Shown: positions 1 to 7,080, numbered from the stretch's first letter. The stretch is DNA of 11,113 bases from Deltaproteobacteria bacterium (GCA_030616835.1 JAUWWP010000049.1:1-11113); one strand, 5' to 3'. A program made the numbers and translations. Notes: generated from the sequence alone by a model not told the origin.

Positions 1-140
1 ATTTAACTAAATTTCCATTGGTTATTAGTTATTAGGTTGCGCTGCTCGTTTCGTCTTACGTCTATCGGTTGGGTCATTTTGACGATGGACGATCAACGAA
101 TAACGACACGAGTTGCTCAACCGCAACTGATTCACACAAC
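1..140. other. Non-coding edge, no gene seen
   Basis: No open reading frame with a ribosome site is visible. The stretch holds low-complexity words (repeated TTATTAG, and CGTC/GACGAT words at 52-97) that look like remnants of a degenerate inverted repeat. It lies downstream of the minus-strand gene that ends at 220, so it may carry that gene's 3' end, but no hairpin with a T-run is present. Confidence 0.5.
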
Positions 141-196
141 CAATTCTTCGACAGGCTCAGGACAGGCAATTAGGATGTTTACGCATTATTTGGGTT
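141..196 (+). repeat. 56-bp repeat with CTTCGACAGGCTCAGG core, copy 1
   Basis: This stretch matches 8221-8276 in the same orientation, with about 48 of 56 positions identical by eye. The match covers the CTTCGACAGGCTCAGG core and continues through AATTAGGATGTT and TGGGTT. It lies 24 bp beyond the stop of the coiled-coil LPP20 gene. The core belongs to a REP-like motif family found at several other sites in the window. Confidence 0.8.
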
Positions 197-219
197 GAAT
201 TATTAATTCCAGAGAAAAT

Positions 220-1425
220 CTAATCCACGACGACTACTACCCTCCCTTTACTCAGGAAGTAATACTGCCCGTCCGCCGTTATAATTACATCTGCATCGTT
301 ATTTCTGACAATCATTTTATTAGCTTCCATAAGATCTTTTGATTTTATGATCAAGGGCCTATCCCCCGCTCGGATATGGGGCCGGGCAGGCTTTAGTGTC
401 CTGGTCCAGCCCACAATCCCGGTTTTTTCGACATGTTCCTGCCGGGCAACTCCTGGACCGTAGACTTTCCCTCCGGTTGAAGCAAGAACCTCCGGGGCAA
501 GGCAGGGGACAACATTCATCCCCCGGGTATCAAGTATCAGTCCGGTAAAGGGCCCTTTCTGTTCAACCTGAACGGCGGCTGAAGCCTTTGCCTCTTTCTC
601 GACCTCATATTCCTTAACCTTTTTTTCCTTCTCCAGTATTGGTTTGATAATACCCTGGATACTCTTTGTATTTCCCTGCATCGGGGTGGATACCTCGATA
701 TAAACTGCTTTGCGACCATCAGGAAGCTCCTTTACTTTCTCCTCTGTCTCTATCTTGGCGTTCTTGGTTACGAAGTCATCCACATCCTCCTCCTTGACCG
801 GACTGTCCGGTTGTTTGACCAGATCCCCAATTGACTCCTTGTTAGTAGGCTTGATCGAAAGAACAGTATCACTGAGTTTCATCAGGGCGATTTTCAGTGC
901 CTTTGCCTTGGCCTCTTCAATTTTCTCCGGGGATTCGGCAACCACCACGCCGGTAGCAGTAAGCTCACTCTGCTCATAGTCTTTACAGGTGCCCGAGGTT
1001 ACCTCGTAATCCCTTTGCTTCACTGAGGTCGACTCTGTCGGCTTCCAGTTTTCCTTAATAGCAGTATTTTCGTCCTTATAAATCTTGAGGAACTCCCCCC
1101 TTTCCCGGGCCGCCATCTCCCTTATCTTTTCCTTCTCCTTAGCCCAGGTTCGTTTAATCTCCCACCTCATTTCCTCCCACTCACGCTGGATCCTTGATTT
1201 TTCCTCGTGGATATCCATCTTCATCAGTTCTTCTTTTCCCTTTTTAAACTCCCCCTTCTCCTCTTTCCACTCCTTCTTGAACTCCTCCTCCATCTTCCGG
1301 CTCTCTTCTTTCATTATGGAGAGATCTTCCATCTCCCCTCTTGCGATCTCTGATGCTTTCATGAAAGATAACGAGATGATGAGGATTGCAAGAGAGAAAC
1401 CAACTAAAAACCTTCTTTTTAACAT
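220..1425 (-). CDS. LPP20-family secreted protein with an N-terminal coiled coil
   Basis: 401 aa. Start ATG follows AAGGAGG with 5 bases between, a near-perfect SD. Residues 1-24 are a signal peptide (LKRR then a hydrophobic run) with no lipobox cysteine, so the product is probably periplasmic or held by an uncleaved anchor. Residues 30-128 are almost wholly K/E/R/W/M and should form a long charged helix or coiled coil. Residues 155-260 are an LPP20-type domain (ATGVVV, alternating A/K helix EEAKAKALKIALMKL, then PDGRKAVYIEVSTPM). Residues 290-401 match the C-terminal part known from longer LPP20 proteins: PFTGLILDTRG, APEV, VYGPG, DADVI and a final RVVVVVD strand. The LPP20 family is named for a Helicobacter lipoprotein and has no enzyme activity known. 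The coiled-coil insertion is unusual. Last gene of the minus-strand series; the upstream gap holds a repeat. Confidence 0.85.
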   Translation of the reverse strand: MLKRRFLVGFSLAILIISLSFMKASEIARGEMEDLSIMKEESRKMEEEFKKEWKEEKGEFKKGKEELMKMDIHEEKSRIQREWEEMRWEIKRTWAKEKEKIREMAARERGEFLKIYKDENTAIKENWKPTESTSVKQRDYEVTSGTCKDYEQSELTATGVVVAESPEKIEEAKAKALKIALMKLSDTVLSIKPTNKESIGDLVKQPDSPVKEEDVDDFVTKNAKIETEEKVKELPDGRKAVYIEVSTPMQGNTKSIQGIIKPILEKEKKVKEYEVEKEAKASAAVQVEQKGPFTGLILDTRGMNVVPCLAPEVLASTGGKVYGPGVARQEHVEKTGIVGWTRTLKPARPHIRAGDRPLIIKSKDLMEANKMIVRNNDADVIITADGQYYFLSKGRVVVVVD

Positions 1426-1503
1426 ATCAACCTCCTTAACTGTTATTTGGACATAATGGGAAGATTTAGGGCCGCCCCTTTAATGCCTGTCGGAAGAATA
1501 TCT

Positions 1504-1664
1504 AATGTCAAATGCCAAAGCTCAAAGTTCAAATGACAAAATATTTGACATTTGGAATTTTGACATTTGACATTCATTTGGCATTTGGGTTTTGATATTT
1601 GGATTTATTTGAAAGTTGGTCATTTGACATTCATTTGGTATTGGGATTTTGGCATTTGGATTTA
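1504..1664 (-). repeat. AAATGTCAAA-type palindromic repeat, copy 1
   Basis: AT-rich DNA built from words such as ATTTGACATT, ATTTGGCATT and GGATTT. Bases 1504-1606 match the reverse complement of 4801-4921, starting with AATGTCAAATGCCAAAGCTC and ending with ATTTGGATTT, apart from a gap of about 18 bp. Bases 1564-1607 are then repeated directly at 1621-1664 with few changes, a 57-bp period. The element fills most of the gap between the FlgO-like/TPR gene (stop 1721) and the coiled-coil LPP20 gene (start 1425). No transposase is near. Confidence 0.8.
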
Positions 1665-1720
1665 ATCGATTTGGTATTTTGCTTCGTTCAGCCTTCCCCG
1701 AAGGAAAACAGCCCCGGGAT

Positions 1721-2953
1721 TTACTCTGAACCCAATAGCTTGATTATCTCCTTTATTGTTTCTGCCTGGGGATGATCGGGTTTAAGCTCAAGCACCTGTT
1801 GAAACTCCTTAAGCGCTTCCTGATTTTTCCCCTGCTCCTGATAGGTCTTAGCGAGATTAATATGAGCATCAAGAGAACTCGGAATAATCTTTAAGGCCTC
1901 CTGATAATGCTCAATTGCTTTGCCGTAATTTTTCTGATCGAAATAGATTTTTCCCAGGCCGTAATGAGCAGAAAATAGGCTGGGATTAAGCTCCAATGCC
2001 TTGGTGAATTTCTCGATCGCCCAATTGGAATCCCCTTTAGGATTGGCACGGCCCAGGTTCTCCCAGGCCTCGGCATCGTTAGGATTAAGCTCAATAGCCT
2101 TTTGAGCTTCTTCAGCCGCCTGGGCAAAATTCCCCAACATGAGTTGACTCTGGGCTAAAGCTCGATGTGCATCGCCCAGAGCAGGATCTAAATTCACTGC
2201 CTTCTGGCTTGCCTTCAAAGATTGTTCATACATCGGCTTAAAATCCTCGCCTCTCTGCTGCTTCTGATAACCCCAGGTGGAATAAACCTGACTCAGGCCG
2301 CTCCAGGCAAGGGCATAGCCATTATCTATCTCCAGTGCCTTCTTAAACTCTTCGAGAGCCAGACTGTAGTTTTCGGCAGAGAAAAACAGATAGTAATCCC
2401 GTCCCCGAATATGGTGCTCATAGGCCTCCAGGCTTTTTGTTTCTGCCTTCTCAATATCCTTCTTCATTTGTTTGCTAATCGAGATACCAAAGTTCTCCAG
2501 GATCCTGGCAACGATCTGATCCTGCAGTTCAAATAGATTTCTATATTCACCCGTTACCTTAAAGGTCTTAAGCACTTCTGCACTGCTTACATCAACCAGG
2601 CGGGCAGTAATCCGTAGCTTCGTTCCCGAGCGTTGAAAGCCCCCGATAACGACCTGATCGGCTCCGACAAGTTTCCCGGCTTCGGCAGCGTTTTTAGTAT
2701 CAGTCCCGGTTAGCAGCTTGATTTTCAGCTCCTCCATCACTTTCTTTAACTGCGCCCTCTCGATTACCCTTAAATCTTTAGCCTTTTTCAGATCAGTGGT
2801 CACCGTCTCGGCAATTCCGCTACCAATCCATTCAATCTCGGAAACCCTGGAAAGATTCTCGAAAGGCATTACTGCGACGGAGGCCTTATAAGCAAAGGCC
2901 AACCCCCCAAGCGCCAGCAAAAAAATTGCACCTAAGATAATAATTTTCTTCAT
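1721..2953 (-). CDS. FlgO/CsgG-like domain fused to TPR repeats, secreted
   Basis: 410 aa. Start ATG follows AAGGAG with 7 bases between. Residues 1-21 are a signal peptide (MKKIIILGAIFLLALGG then LAFA). Residues 23-157 form an alpha/beta domain of the CsgG/FlgO/TolB-N type: AVMPFENLS, IGSGIAETVTTDL, LRVIERAQLKKVMEEL, GADQVVIGGF and ITARLVDVSSAEVL are its usual blocks. Residues 178-393 hold about six TPRs; the second carries an insert (KQQRGEDF) and the fourth is about three residues short. In related proteins the first domain builds envelope or outer-membrane rings (CsgG, Vibrio FlgO) and TPRs dock partners; the fused layout is common in environmental bacteria. No enzyme motif is seen. Its neighbours are LPP20 proteins, which fits an envelope assembly. 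Confidence 0.85.
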   Translation of the reverse strand: MKKIIILGAIFLLALGGLAFAYKASVAVMPFENLSRVSEIEWIGSGIAETVTTDLKKAKDLRVIERAQLKKVMEELKIKLLTGTDTKNAAEAGKLVGADQVVIGGFQRSGTKLRITARLVDVSSAEVLKTFKVTGEYRNLFELQDQIVARILENFGISISKQMKKDIEKAETKSLEAYEHHIRGRDYYLFFSAENYSLALEEFKKALEIDNGYALAWSGLSQVYSTWGYQKQQRGEDFKPMYEQSLKASQKAVNLDPALGDAHRALAQSQLMLGNFAQAAEEAQKAIELNPNDAEAWENLGRANPKGDSNWAIEKFTKALELNPSLFSAHYGLGKIYFDQKNYGKAIEHYQEALKIIPSSLDAHINLAKTYQEQGKNQEALKEFQQVLELKPDHPQAETIKEIIKLLGSE

Positions 2954-2983
2954 TTAACTACTCCTTCTATTATTAGACCGACT

Positions 2984-2989
2984 ATTATA
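2984..2989 (-). promoter_or_regulatory. Possible -10 box for the FlgO-like/TPR gene
   Basis: Read on the minus strand, a perfect TATAAT ends 30 bases before the ATG at 2953. It would give a leader of about 24 bases carrying the AAGGAG ribosome site. No good -35 hexamer lies 16-18 bases upstream, where the sequence is the edge of the CTAAATCCTAA repeat (ATTTAT at best). The call therefore rests on one hexamer plus sensible spacing. Confidence 0.4.
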
Positions 2990-2997
2990 TGAAACAT

Positions 2998-3190
2998 CTA
3001 AACTAAATAAATTCTAAATCCTAAGTTCTAAATCCTAAACAAATTCTAAATTCAAATATCAAATGTTCAAAACAATTCCTTCGACAAAGTTTATCCTGAG
3101 TAAGTCCGAGGGGCTCAGGATAGGGTCTTGAATTTTGGATTTTGATCATTTGAAATTATTTAGAATTTAGGATTTAGTGCTTAGGATTTA
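2998..3190 (-). repeat. CTAAATCCTAA-type inverted-repeat element, copy 1
   Basis: An AT-rich imperfect palindrome of about 190 bp. The arms are made of CTAAATCCTAA/TTAGGATTTAG words. The centre contains TCCTTCGAC and a 9-bp hairpin, TATCCTGAG (3092-3100) with CTCAGGATA (3114-3122). Read as its reverse complement it aligns with 9802-10025 block by block: TAAATCCTAAGCACTAAAT, AATTTCAAATGATCAAAAT, TCCTGAGCCCC, GTCGAAGG and ATTGTTTT. Its first three bases on that strand are the TAA stop of the 532-aa gene. Confidence 0.85.
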
Positions 3191-4786
3191 TTTTAGCCCC
3201 TCCTCAATCTGCCTAACCAGTTCTGTTCCCACCTTTTTACTCAGCACTTGCAAAGACTTTATTCCGGCTTTTTCCTTAGTATTGCCTGGAGCCTTACCCT
3301 CAAGATCAACATTGGCAATCACCCGACCAGTATCAGTGCGCAGAGCCCGAATAGCACCCCGGGAGCGGCAGAAAAGGAAATTATCTGCTAACTTACTACT
3401 GAATTGGGAAGAAGCCTGGCCAATAACAATCAAATCAGCTATTGAACCCAATTGCGAGATTAAATCCTCATCACTGGCAGCTTTCAACTGAGCCGGGCTC
3501 ATTTTAGACTGGATTACTTTTTGATCTACCACCGTAAATCCGAATGCTACCAGCCTTTTTATCACTTCGTTTTCCACAAAAGAACTCGTCATCGGTGAAC
3601 CAAGGTTATTTTCAAACACTTTAACCACTATTCTCGTCACTCGCTTGGTTAGCAGCCGATAGGTAAATATTGTTTCGATCTTACCCAGTTCCTTCCACCC
3701 TTTGAAACCGGCAATTTCTTTATCTTTCGTTATCATCCCTTCAGGATTAATCCTGGCTACAATAGTATTAATAGCATCTCCGGTAGATTCTACCTGATAG
3801 ACCTTAGTACTTGCCAGGCCATCAGCATTGGTCTTTGCCGAAGGCTCCAGGCTCCCCTTTCCCTTTTGGAAGGAAAAAAGCACCGAAACATTCTTAACCG
3901 GAACCTGCTTTATCCCATCATCGTAGATTACCTTAGCTACTAAAGGCTCGGTTAATGGCTTCTCTGGTTCTCCTTTTTGGTTTTCCCCACTGTGAGGGTA
4001 TATCTTTAAACGAGCGATAATCCTTTCTATTGTGGATTCTATCTTCGTGGTGGTAAGAGCTCTAAACTCTTTGGGACGAGCAGTATCCATCTCTTCCTTT
4101 ATCACTTCCAGAATTAACTGCCGGGTGGAGGCCTTTATTAGCTTACCGATTGCCTTGAGATAGCTCTTCAGGGCAAGGATAAGGTCCCTCCTACCTTCGT
4201 AGCTTTGACCATAAGAAATGAGTATCTGGACATCCGCCTTAAGTTTCTGGATCTCTGCCCGGAGCCTGGAGGCAGCCTCGGAGCGATTAAGTACGGCCAG
4301 GGAGTAATGGATCTTTTCGCGTGAATCGTACCAGCGCCCAGCAATGGCCAATCCCCGAAGAGTGAGATTTACTGAAGAGGTGCTTTCTATCTTCATCTGG
4401 GAGACCTGGTCGGTGGTAATCCTGCCTTTTCTACCAGTTTTTATTATCTCCTGCTCCATATCGGTTATCTGCTGCTCAACGCTTACCTGGATCTGCTTGG
4501 CCAGCTCGGAGCGGGCATTATTATCAGCCCGGGAGCGATCCTCCTCCAGGTTTTCCGAAGAGGTAGCAAGTCCGATCCCGATCAGGTAGAACTGCTCAGG
4601 GTAGCGGGAGGTTTTTCCCTTCTCAACCCAGATCGGTTTCTTTTCCTTCTTTGCTTCTGCTAAATCTATCCCCCACCGGCCGCTTATACTGGCTAAAGTA
4701 GCGAAAAGCAAAAAAACAAACGCCTTAGTTAAAAATATCCCAGATTTATTAGTAGTGTACCTATTTTGGTTGATAATTCTAGCCAT
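3188..4786 (-). CDS. LPP20 + Ig-like + FlgT/CsgG-like multidomain secreted protein
   Basis: 532 aa. Start ATG follows AAAGGAAC with 6 bases between. A hydrophobic segment at about 21-36 is preceded by a long polar N-terminus, so it is a signal peptide or an N-terminal anchor; no lipobox is seen. Residues 50-175 are an LPP20 domain (PIWVEKG, FYLIGIGLA, ADNNARSELAKQI, IAGRWYD, HYSLAVLNRS). Residues 172-262 are a helical linker. Residues 278-345 look like a bacterial Ig-like beta domain (PVKNVSVLFSFQKGKGSLE, TNADGLASTKVY). Residues 383-530 form an alpha/beta domain like that of FlgT or CsgG (NEVIKRLVAFGFTVVD, ADLIVIGQA, GAIRALRTDTGRVIANV, then a closing helix). The lipoprotein at 10070 has the same layout without the Ig-like part. 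Role inferred as structural or scaffold; substrate unknown. Confidence 0.8.
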   Translation of the reverse strand: MARIINQNRYTTNKSGIFLTKAFVFLLFATLASISGRWGIDLAEAKKEKKPIWVEKGKTSRYPEQFYLIGIGLATSSENLEEDRSRADNNARSELAKQIQVSVEQQITDMEQEIIKTGRKGRITTDQVSQMKIESTSSVNLTLRGLAIAGRWYDSREKIHYSLAVLNRSEAASRLRAEIQKLKADVQILISYGQSYEGRRDLILALKSYLKAIGKLIKASTRQLILEVIKEEMDTARPKEFRALTTTKIESTIERIIARLKIYPHSGENQKGEPEKPLTEPLVAKVIYDDGIKQVPVKNVSVLFSFQKGKGSLEPSAKTNADGLASTKVYQVESTGDAINTIVARINPEGMITKDKEIAGFKGWKELGKIETIFTYRLLTKRVTRIVVKVFENNLGSPMTSSFVENEVIKRLVAFGFTVVDQKVIQSKMSPAQLKAASDEDLISQLGSIADLIVIGQASSQFSSKLADNFLFCRSRGAIRALRTDTGRVIANVDLEGKAPGNTKEKAGIKSLQVLSKKVGTELVRQIEEGLK

Positions 4787-4800
4787 ATCTTTGTTCCTTT

Positions 4801-4921
4801 AAATCCAAATGTCAAAATCCAAATGACAAATGAATGACAAATGTCAAAATCCGAATGTTAAATATTTTGTTATTTGAACTTTAGGTTTTATTTGAACTTT
4901 GAGCTTTGGCATTTGACATTA
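4801..4921 (+). repeat. AAATGTCAAA-type palindromic repeat, copy 2 (inverted)
   Basis: The reverse complement aligns with 1504-1606. It shares AATGTCAAATGCCAAAGCTC, AAAGTTCAAAT, ACAAAATATTT and the closing TTTGACATTTGGATTT. Compared with the first copy it carries a partial internal duplication (TTTGAACTTTAGG then TTTGAACTTTGAG). It lies directly upstream of the ribosome site of the 532-aa gene and downstream of the double-LPP20 gene, so it would be transcribed if these genes share an mRNA. Confidence 0.8.
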
Positions 4922-4995
4922 AATCTTCTTCTAAAGGGGTCACCAACCAACATTTACTCTACTCTACAAATCAGGACTGATTGCGGGTAGATCCT

Positions 4996-5985
4996 TTAAT
5001 CCTTATTAATTTCCTCCTCGTCAGACGGAGGAGAAATTTCCTTCTTGCTCTTTTCCCTGTCTATATCCTTTAATTTCTCTCTAACACCTTTTCTTGAGAT
5101 TCTTACCAGAGCATAAGTATTACCCTTGTTCCCGGCAACTCCCTTTTCATCATACCAGAAAGCCGCTGCCTGCGATCCTGATAGAACTACCTCACTGACA
5201 TATTTATCCATCCTGAAACTAACCCCCTGCCTATAACCGGGAGATTGCCCACCCCTTTCCTTAAAACTACGGATGTCGAATACTACCGATTGAATATCCA
5301 CATTGATTGAGCGGCAGAGCTCAACCCGGGCATTCTCCAGGGCCCGTTCCTCTGCATCCTTACGCCGGTAGGTTTTGGAACAGGATCCTACCGCATAAAT
5401 ATACTCATCATCCTGAGGGAGTTCAGTCAGCCAGGAAGGGGAAGAGGTATAATCGGTGGGAGTCCCCACCTTTCCCGCTTTTTTCCTACCAAAATTACCC
5501 AATTGATTTTCAATCTCTTTCCGAGGAATCTGCACCAGAGCATAGGTAGCCTCTTTTTCCCCTCTTATTCCAGCCTCATCGAACCAATAATCCACTACTT
5601 CGGCCCTATTTAGAATTGCCTCAAACAAATTATCATCTACCTTAACTGATTTTTCCTCCTGTAGTTTAGAATATAGCCCGGTCTGTCCTGATGTGCCCTC
5701 CAAGTTTACCATTACCGAACGAACCTCTATCCTGATAGATCGAGATAGCTCTTTTTTTGCATTCTCCACTGCTCTTGGCTCAGCATCTTCACGGATATAA
5801 GCTTTTGGGCACGAGCCGAGGGCATAAATATATTCACTGCCCTGGGGAAGCTCAACCACCCATGAAGGATAGGGAGGCAATTTAATGATCTGTTCATCCT
5901 CATTTTCCTGGGAATGGGAGCAATGACTAAAAATGCTAATTAAAATAACCATATAAAGAATAATTGCAATCTTTCCCTTTTCCAC
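4996..5985 (-). CDS. Double LPP20-domain protein, possible lipoprotein
   Basis: 329 aa, starting at GTG. Residues 1-22 are a short signal peptide, MEKGK then a hydrophobic run to IFSHC; Cys22 is a candidate lipid site but His at -1 is not canonical. Two LPP20 domains lie in tandem at about 38-163 and 182-306. Each has PSW-x(3)-LPQ, EYIYA-x-GSC, a helix with DAE-x-RA-x-ENA, YW/FWYDE and TYALV-x-I-x-RK. The repeats are clearly an internal duplication. Cys59 and Cys202 take the place where LPP20 domains usually have a small residue. The tail (305-329) is charged. No SD lies before the GTG; the upstream DNA is very AT-rich and an in-frame TAA comes before any ATG. Met12 is an alternative start with a poor site. 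The terminator at 6439-6470 suggests a separate promoter from the next gene upstream. Confidence 0.8.
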   Translation of the reverse strand: MEKGKIAIILYMVILISIFSHCSHSQENEDEQIIKLPPYPSWVVELPQGSEYIYALGSCPKAYIREDAEPRAVENAKKELSRSIRIEVRSVMVNLEGTSGQTGLYSKLQEEKSVKVDDNLFEAILNRAEVVDYWFDEAGIRGEKEATYALVQIPRKEIENQLGNFGRKKAGKVGTPTDYTSSPSWLTELPQDDEYIYAVGSCSKTYRRKDAEERALENARVELCRSINVDIQSVVFDIRSFKERGGQSPGYRQGVSFRMDKYVSEVVLSGSQAAAFWYDEKGVAGNKGNTYALVRISRKGVREKLKDIDREKSKKEISPPSDEEEINKD

Positions 5986-6066
5986 GATATTAATATTAAA
6001 GTATTTTATAAGTTATTTTATTAAGTATTTAATTTATCTAAATAATGAGCTAATATAAAGGTTTAA
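5986..6066. other. AT-rich gap upstream of the double-LPP20 gene
   Basis: About 80 bp of almost pure A/T just before the GTG start at 5985. It is the only room for a promoter between that gene and the repeat-rich DNA beyond, and words close to a -10 box (such as TATATT on the minus strand) are present. The composition makes any single choice unreliable. No ribosome site is seen. Confidence 0.35.
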
Positions 6067-6090
6067 TTCCTTCGACAGGTTCAGGACAAG
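6067..6090 (+). repeat. REP-like TTCCTTCGACAGGTTCAGGACA motif
   Basis: A single, unpaired copy of the motif seen at 146, 3079, 6341, 8172, 8225 and 9872. It lies beside the large TGTAGGGG palindrome and marks the edge of a 330-bp block of repeats. Confidence 0.6.
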
Positions 6091-6118
6091 TTATTTAACC
6101 CGAAACAGTAGCAGTAAT

Positions 6119-6275
6119 TGTAGGGGTTCGATTTTCAGCCTTCGTAGCCCTCCTACGCTGAAAGCTACGGATGGCCTGTCCTCCGTAGCCTTGGCGTAGG
6201 AGGACGAAGTAGGCCATCGAACCCGATCCGCCTGAGTCGGACGGGCGGGCTCCGATGTTCATCGGAGCCCCTACA
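6119..6275. repeat. TGTAGGGG...CCCCTACA palindromic element, copy 1
   Basis: The element is bounded by TGTAGGGG (6119-6126) and CCCCTACA (6268-6275). Inside it is a nested hairpin about 100 nt long with four stacked stems: GGGTTCGAT 6124-6132 with 6216-6224, CTTCGT 6140-6145 with 6204-6209, CCTCCTACGC 6149-6158 with 6194-6203, and GCTACGGA 6164-6171 with 6182-6189. A second hairpin follows, GGCTCCGATG with CATCGGAGCC around 6250-6270. A shorter relative with the same ends lies at 8058-8152. It looks like a non-autonomous mobile repeat; no transposase is present. Confidence 0.85.
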
Positions 6276-6340
6276 AAACAGACCGGTGAGAGGGAACTTT
6301 TAAGATGTCACTCATCTCCGCTCTCATCCTTCAACATGCC

Positions 6341-6394
6341 TGTCCTGAGCCCTGGTCTTGGCCAGGACCAAGGCTTGTTGAAGGGCTCAGGACA
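6341..6394. repeat. 13-bp perfect inverted repeat of the REP-like family
   Basis: TGTCCTGAGCCCT (6341-6353) pairs perfectly with AGGGCTCAGGACA (6382-6394). The 28-nt interior contains a near-palindrome around TTGGCCA (GGTC...GACC). The arms contain the CTGAGC/GCTCAG core shared with the other REP-like sites. It stands 45 bp beyond the terminator of the 199-aa LPP20 gene. There is no T-run, so it is not itself a typical terminator. Confidence 0.8.
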
Positions 6395-6438
6395 AGGAAC
6401 GGGGGGTTCTGACATATTTTCATGAAGGCCTGAAATAG

Positions 6439-6470
6439 GAAAAGGGGCCGGTAAGCTATACCGGCCCCTT
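6439..6470 (-). terminator. Intrinsic terminator of the 199-aa LPP20 gene
   Basis: On the minus strand the TAA stop is followed after 10 bases by a perfect stem of 12 bp, AAGGGGCCGGTA with TACCGGCCCCTT, a loop of 5, and a run of TTTT. The GC-rich stem and the U-tract fit rho-independent termination. It would separate this gene from the double-LPP20 gene downstream. Confidence 0.9.
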
Positions 6471-6480
6471 AAGCTCTTAA

Positions 6481-7080
6481 TTAGTATCCCTGCCTTTGGG
6501 TCTTCTTCTCCAATTCCTTGTCTAGATCTTCGAGCATCTTATTGGCTTTTCCTTCCAGGACAAGTGCCTTTCTTTCCCGGAGAGCATTCGCGGCCCTGCT
6601 CGAGAAATTCTTGAGAAAACTACTGTCCAGAGGCATTCTGCAAAGAGAATACATATTCCCGTCGGAATCGCTCCAGTGATCTACAATCTCAGCTCCTACC
6701 AGGGTTGCCTCAGTAACACTTTTCGCTACCGCCGAGGTGAACTCCTGAGACCCGGAGGAGTCCGGATCCATATAATCCATATGCTCCTGCATAAAATCCT
6801 TAATAAAGGAAGCTACATAGGTCTCCATTGCGGCAGCCAACTCGGTGCGGGCCCGATTGTGAGACTTGGTTCGCATCATCGCGATATTTGGTGACTTATT
6901 AGTGACACCAACCCCATACATCACAACCCCTTGATCACCGGGGAAGGCTCCTGACCCTTTATTAACCCATCCAGGAGCACCAGGTTTTGCCGGAGGCGCC
7001 CCGGCACAGCTAAGCACAAACACCATCGAAGTAATCGCCAAAAGCGCTAATACCACATTAATTCTTACCTTTGTTCTCAT
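6481..7080 (-). CDS. Single-domain LPP20 lipoprotein
   Basis: 199 aa. Start ATG follows AAAGGAGG with 6 bases between, a full SD. Residues 1-24 are a lipoprotein signal peptide (MRTKVR, a hydrophobic run, then the lipobox VLSC), with Cys25 as the lipid-carrying residue and Ala at +2. That would favour sorting to the outer membrane by Lol-type rules, if those apply here. Residues 30-36 are a Pro-rich spacer. Residues 36-155 form an LPP20 domain: PGWVNKGSGAF, VVMYGVGV, HNRARTELAAAMETYVASF, IVDHWSDSDGNMYSLCRM. Residues 160-196 are a charged helix rich in K and E. It is the closest match here to the basic LPP20 form, the form of Vibrio/Campylobacter FlgP. It has its own promoter and terminator and is read divergently from lpoB. 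Confidence 0.88.
   Translation of the reverse strand: MRTKVRINVVLALLAITSMVFVLSCAGAPPAKPGAPGWVNKGSGAFPGDQGVVMYGVGVTNKSPNIAMMRTKSHNRARTELAAAMETYVASFIKDFMQEHMDYMDPDSSGSQEFTSAVAKSVTEATLVGAEIVDHWSDSDGNMYSLCRMPLDSSFLKNFSSRAANALRERKALVLEGKANKMLEDLDKELEKKTQRQGY

Noticed and set aside
1085..1456. Open frame of 123 codons on the plus strand within the coiled-coil LPP20 gene
   Set aside because: It is the antisense of the Lys/Glu-rich coiled coil, which reads as Ser/Phe-rich sequence. There is no ribosome site.
1504..1664. CRISPR-like array in the AAATGTCAAA repeats
   Set aside because: Units are imperfect, spacing is uneven, only one 44-bp unit is duplicated, and there are no cas genes.
1684..1720. 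Possible terminator after the FlgO-like/TPR gene (CCTTC...GAAGG hairpin)
   Set aside because: The stem is only 5 bp with a GGG loop and there is no T-run after it on the minus strand.
4801..4921. Promoter from TTGACA words in the AAATGTCAAA repeat
   Set aside because: TTGACATTT words occur many times by construction of the repeat and none has a proper -10 at 16-18 bases before the 532-aa gene.
6119..6275. A tRNA or known riboswitch within the large palindrome
   Set aside because: The word GGTTCGA resembles a T-arm, but there is no cloverleaf, acceptor stem or anticodon arm, and the same words recur as simple inverted repeats.
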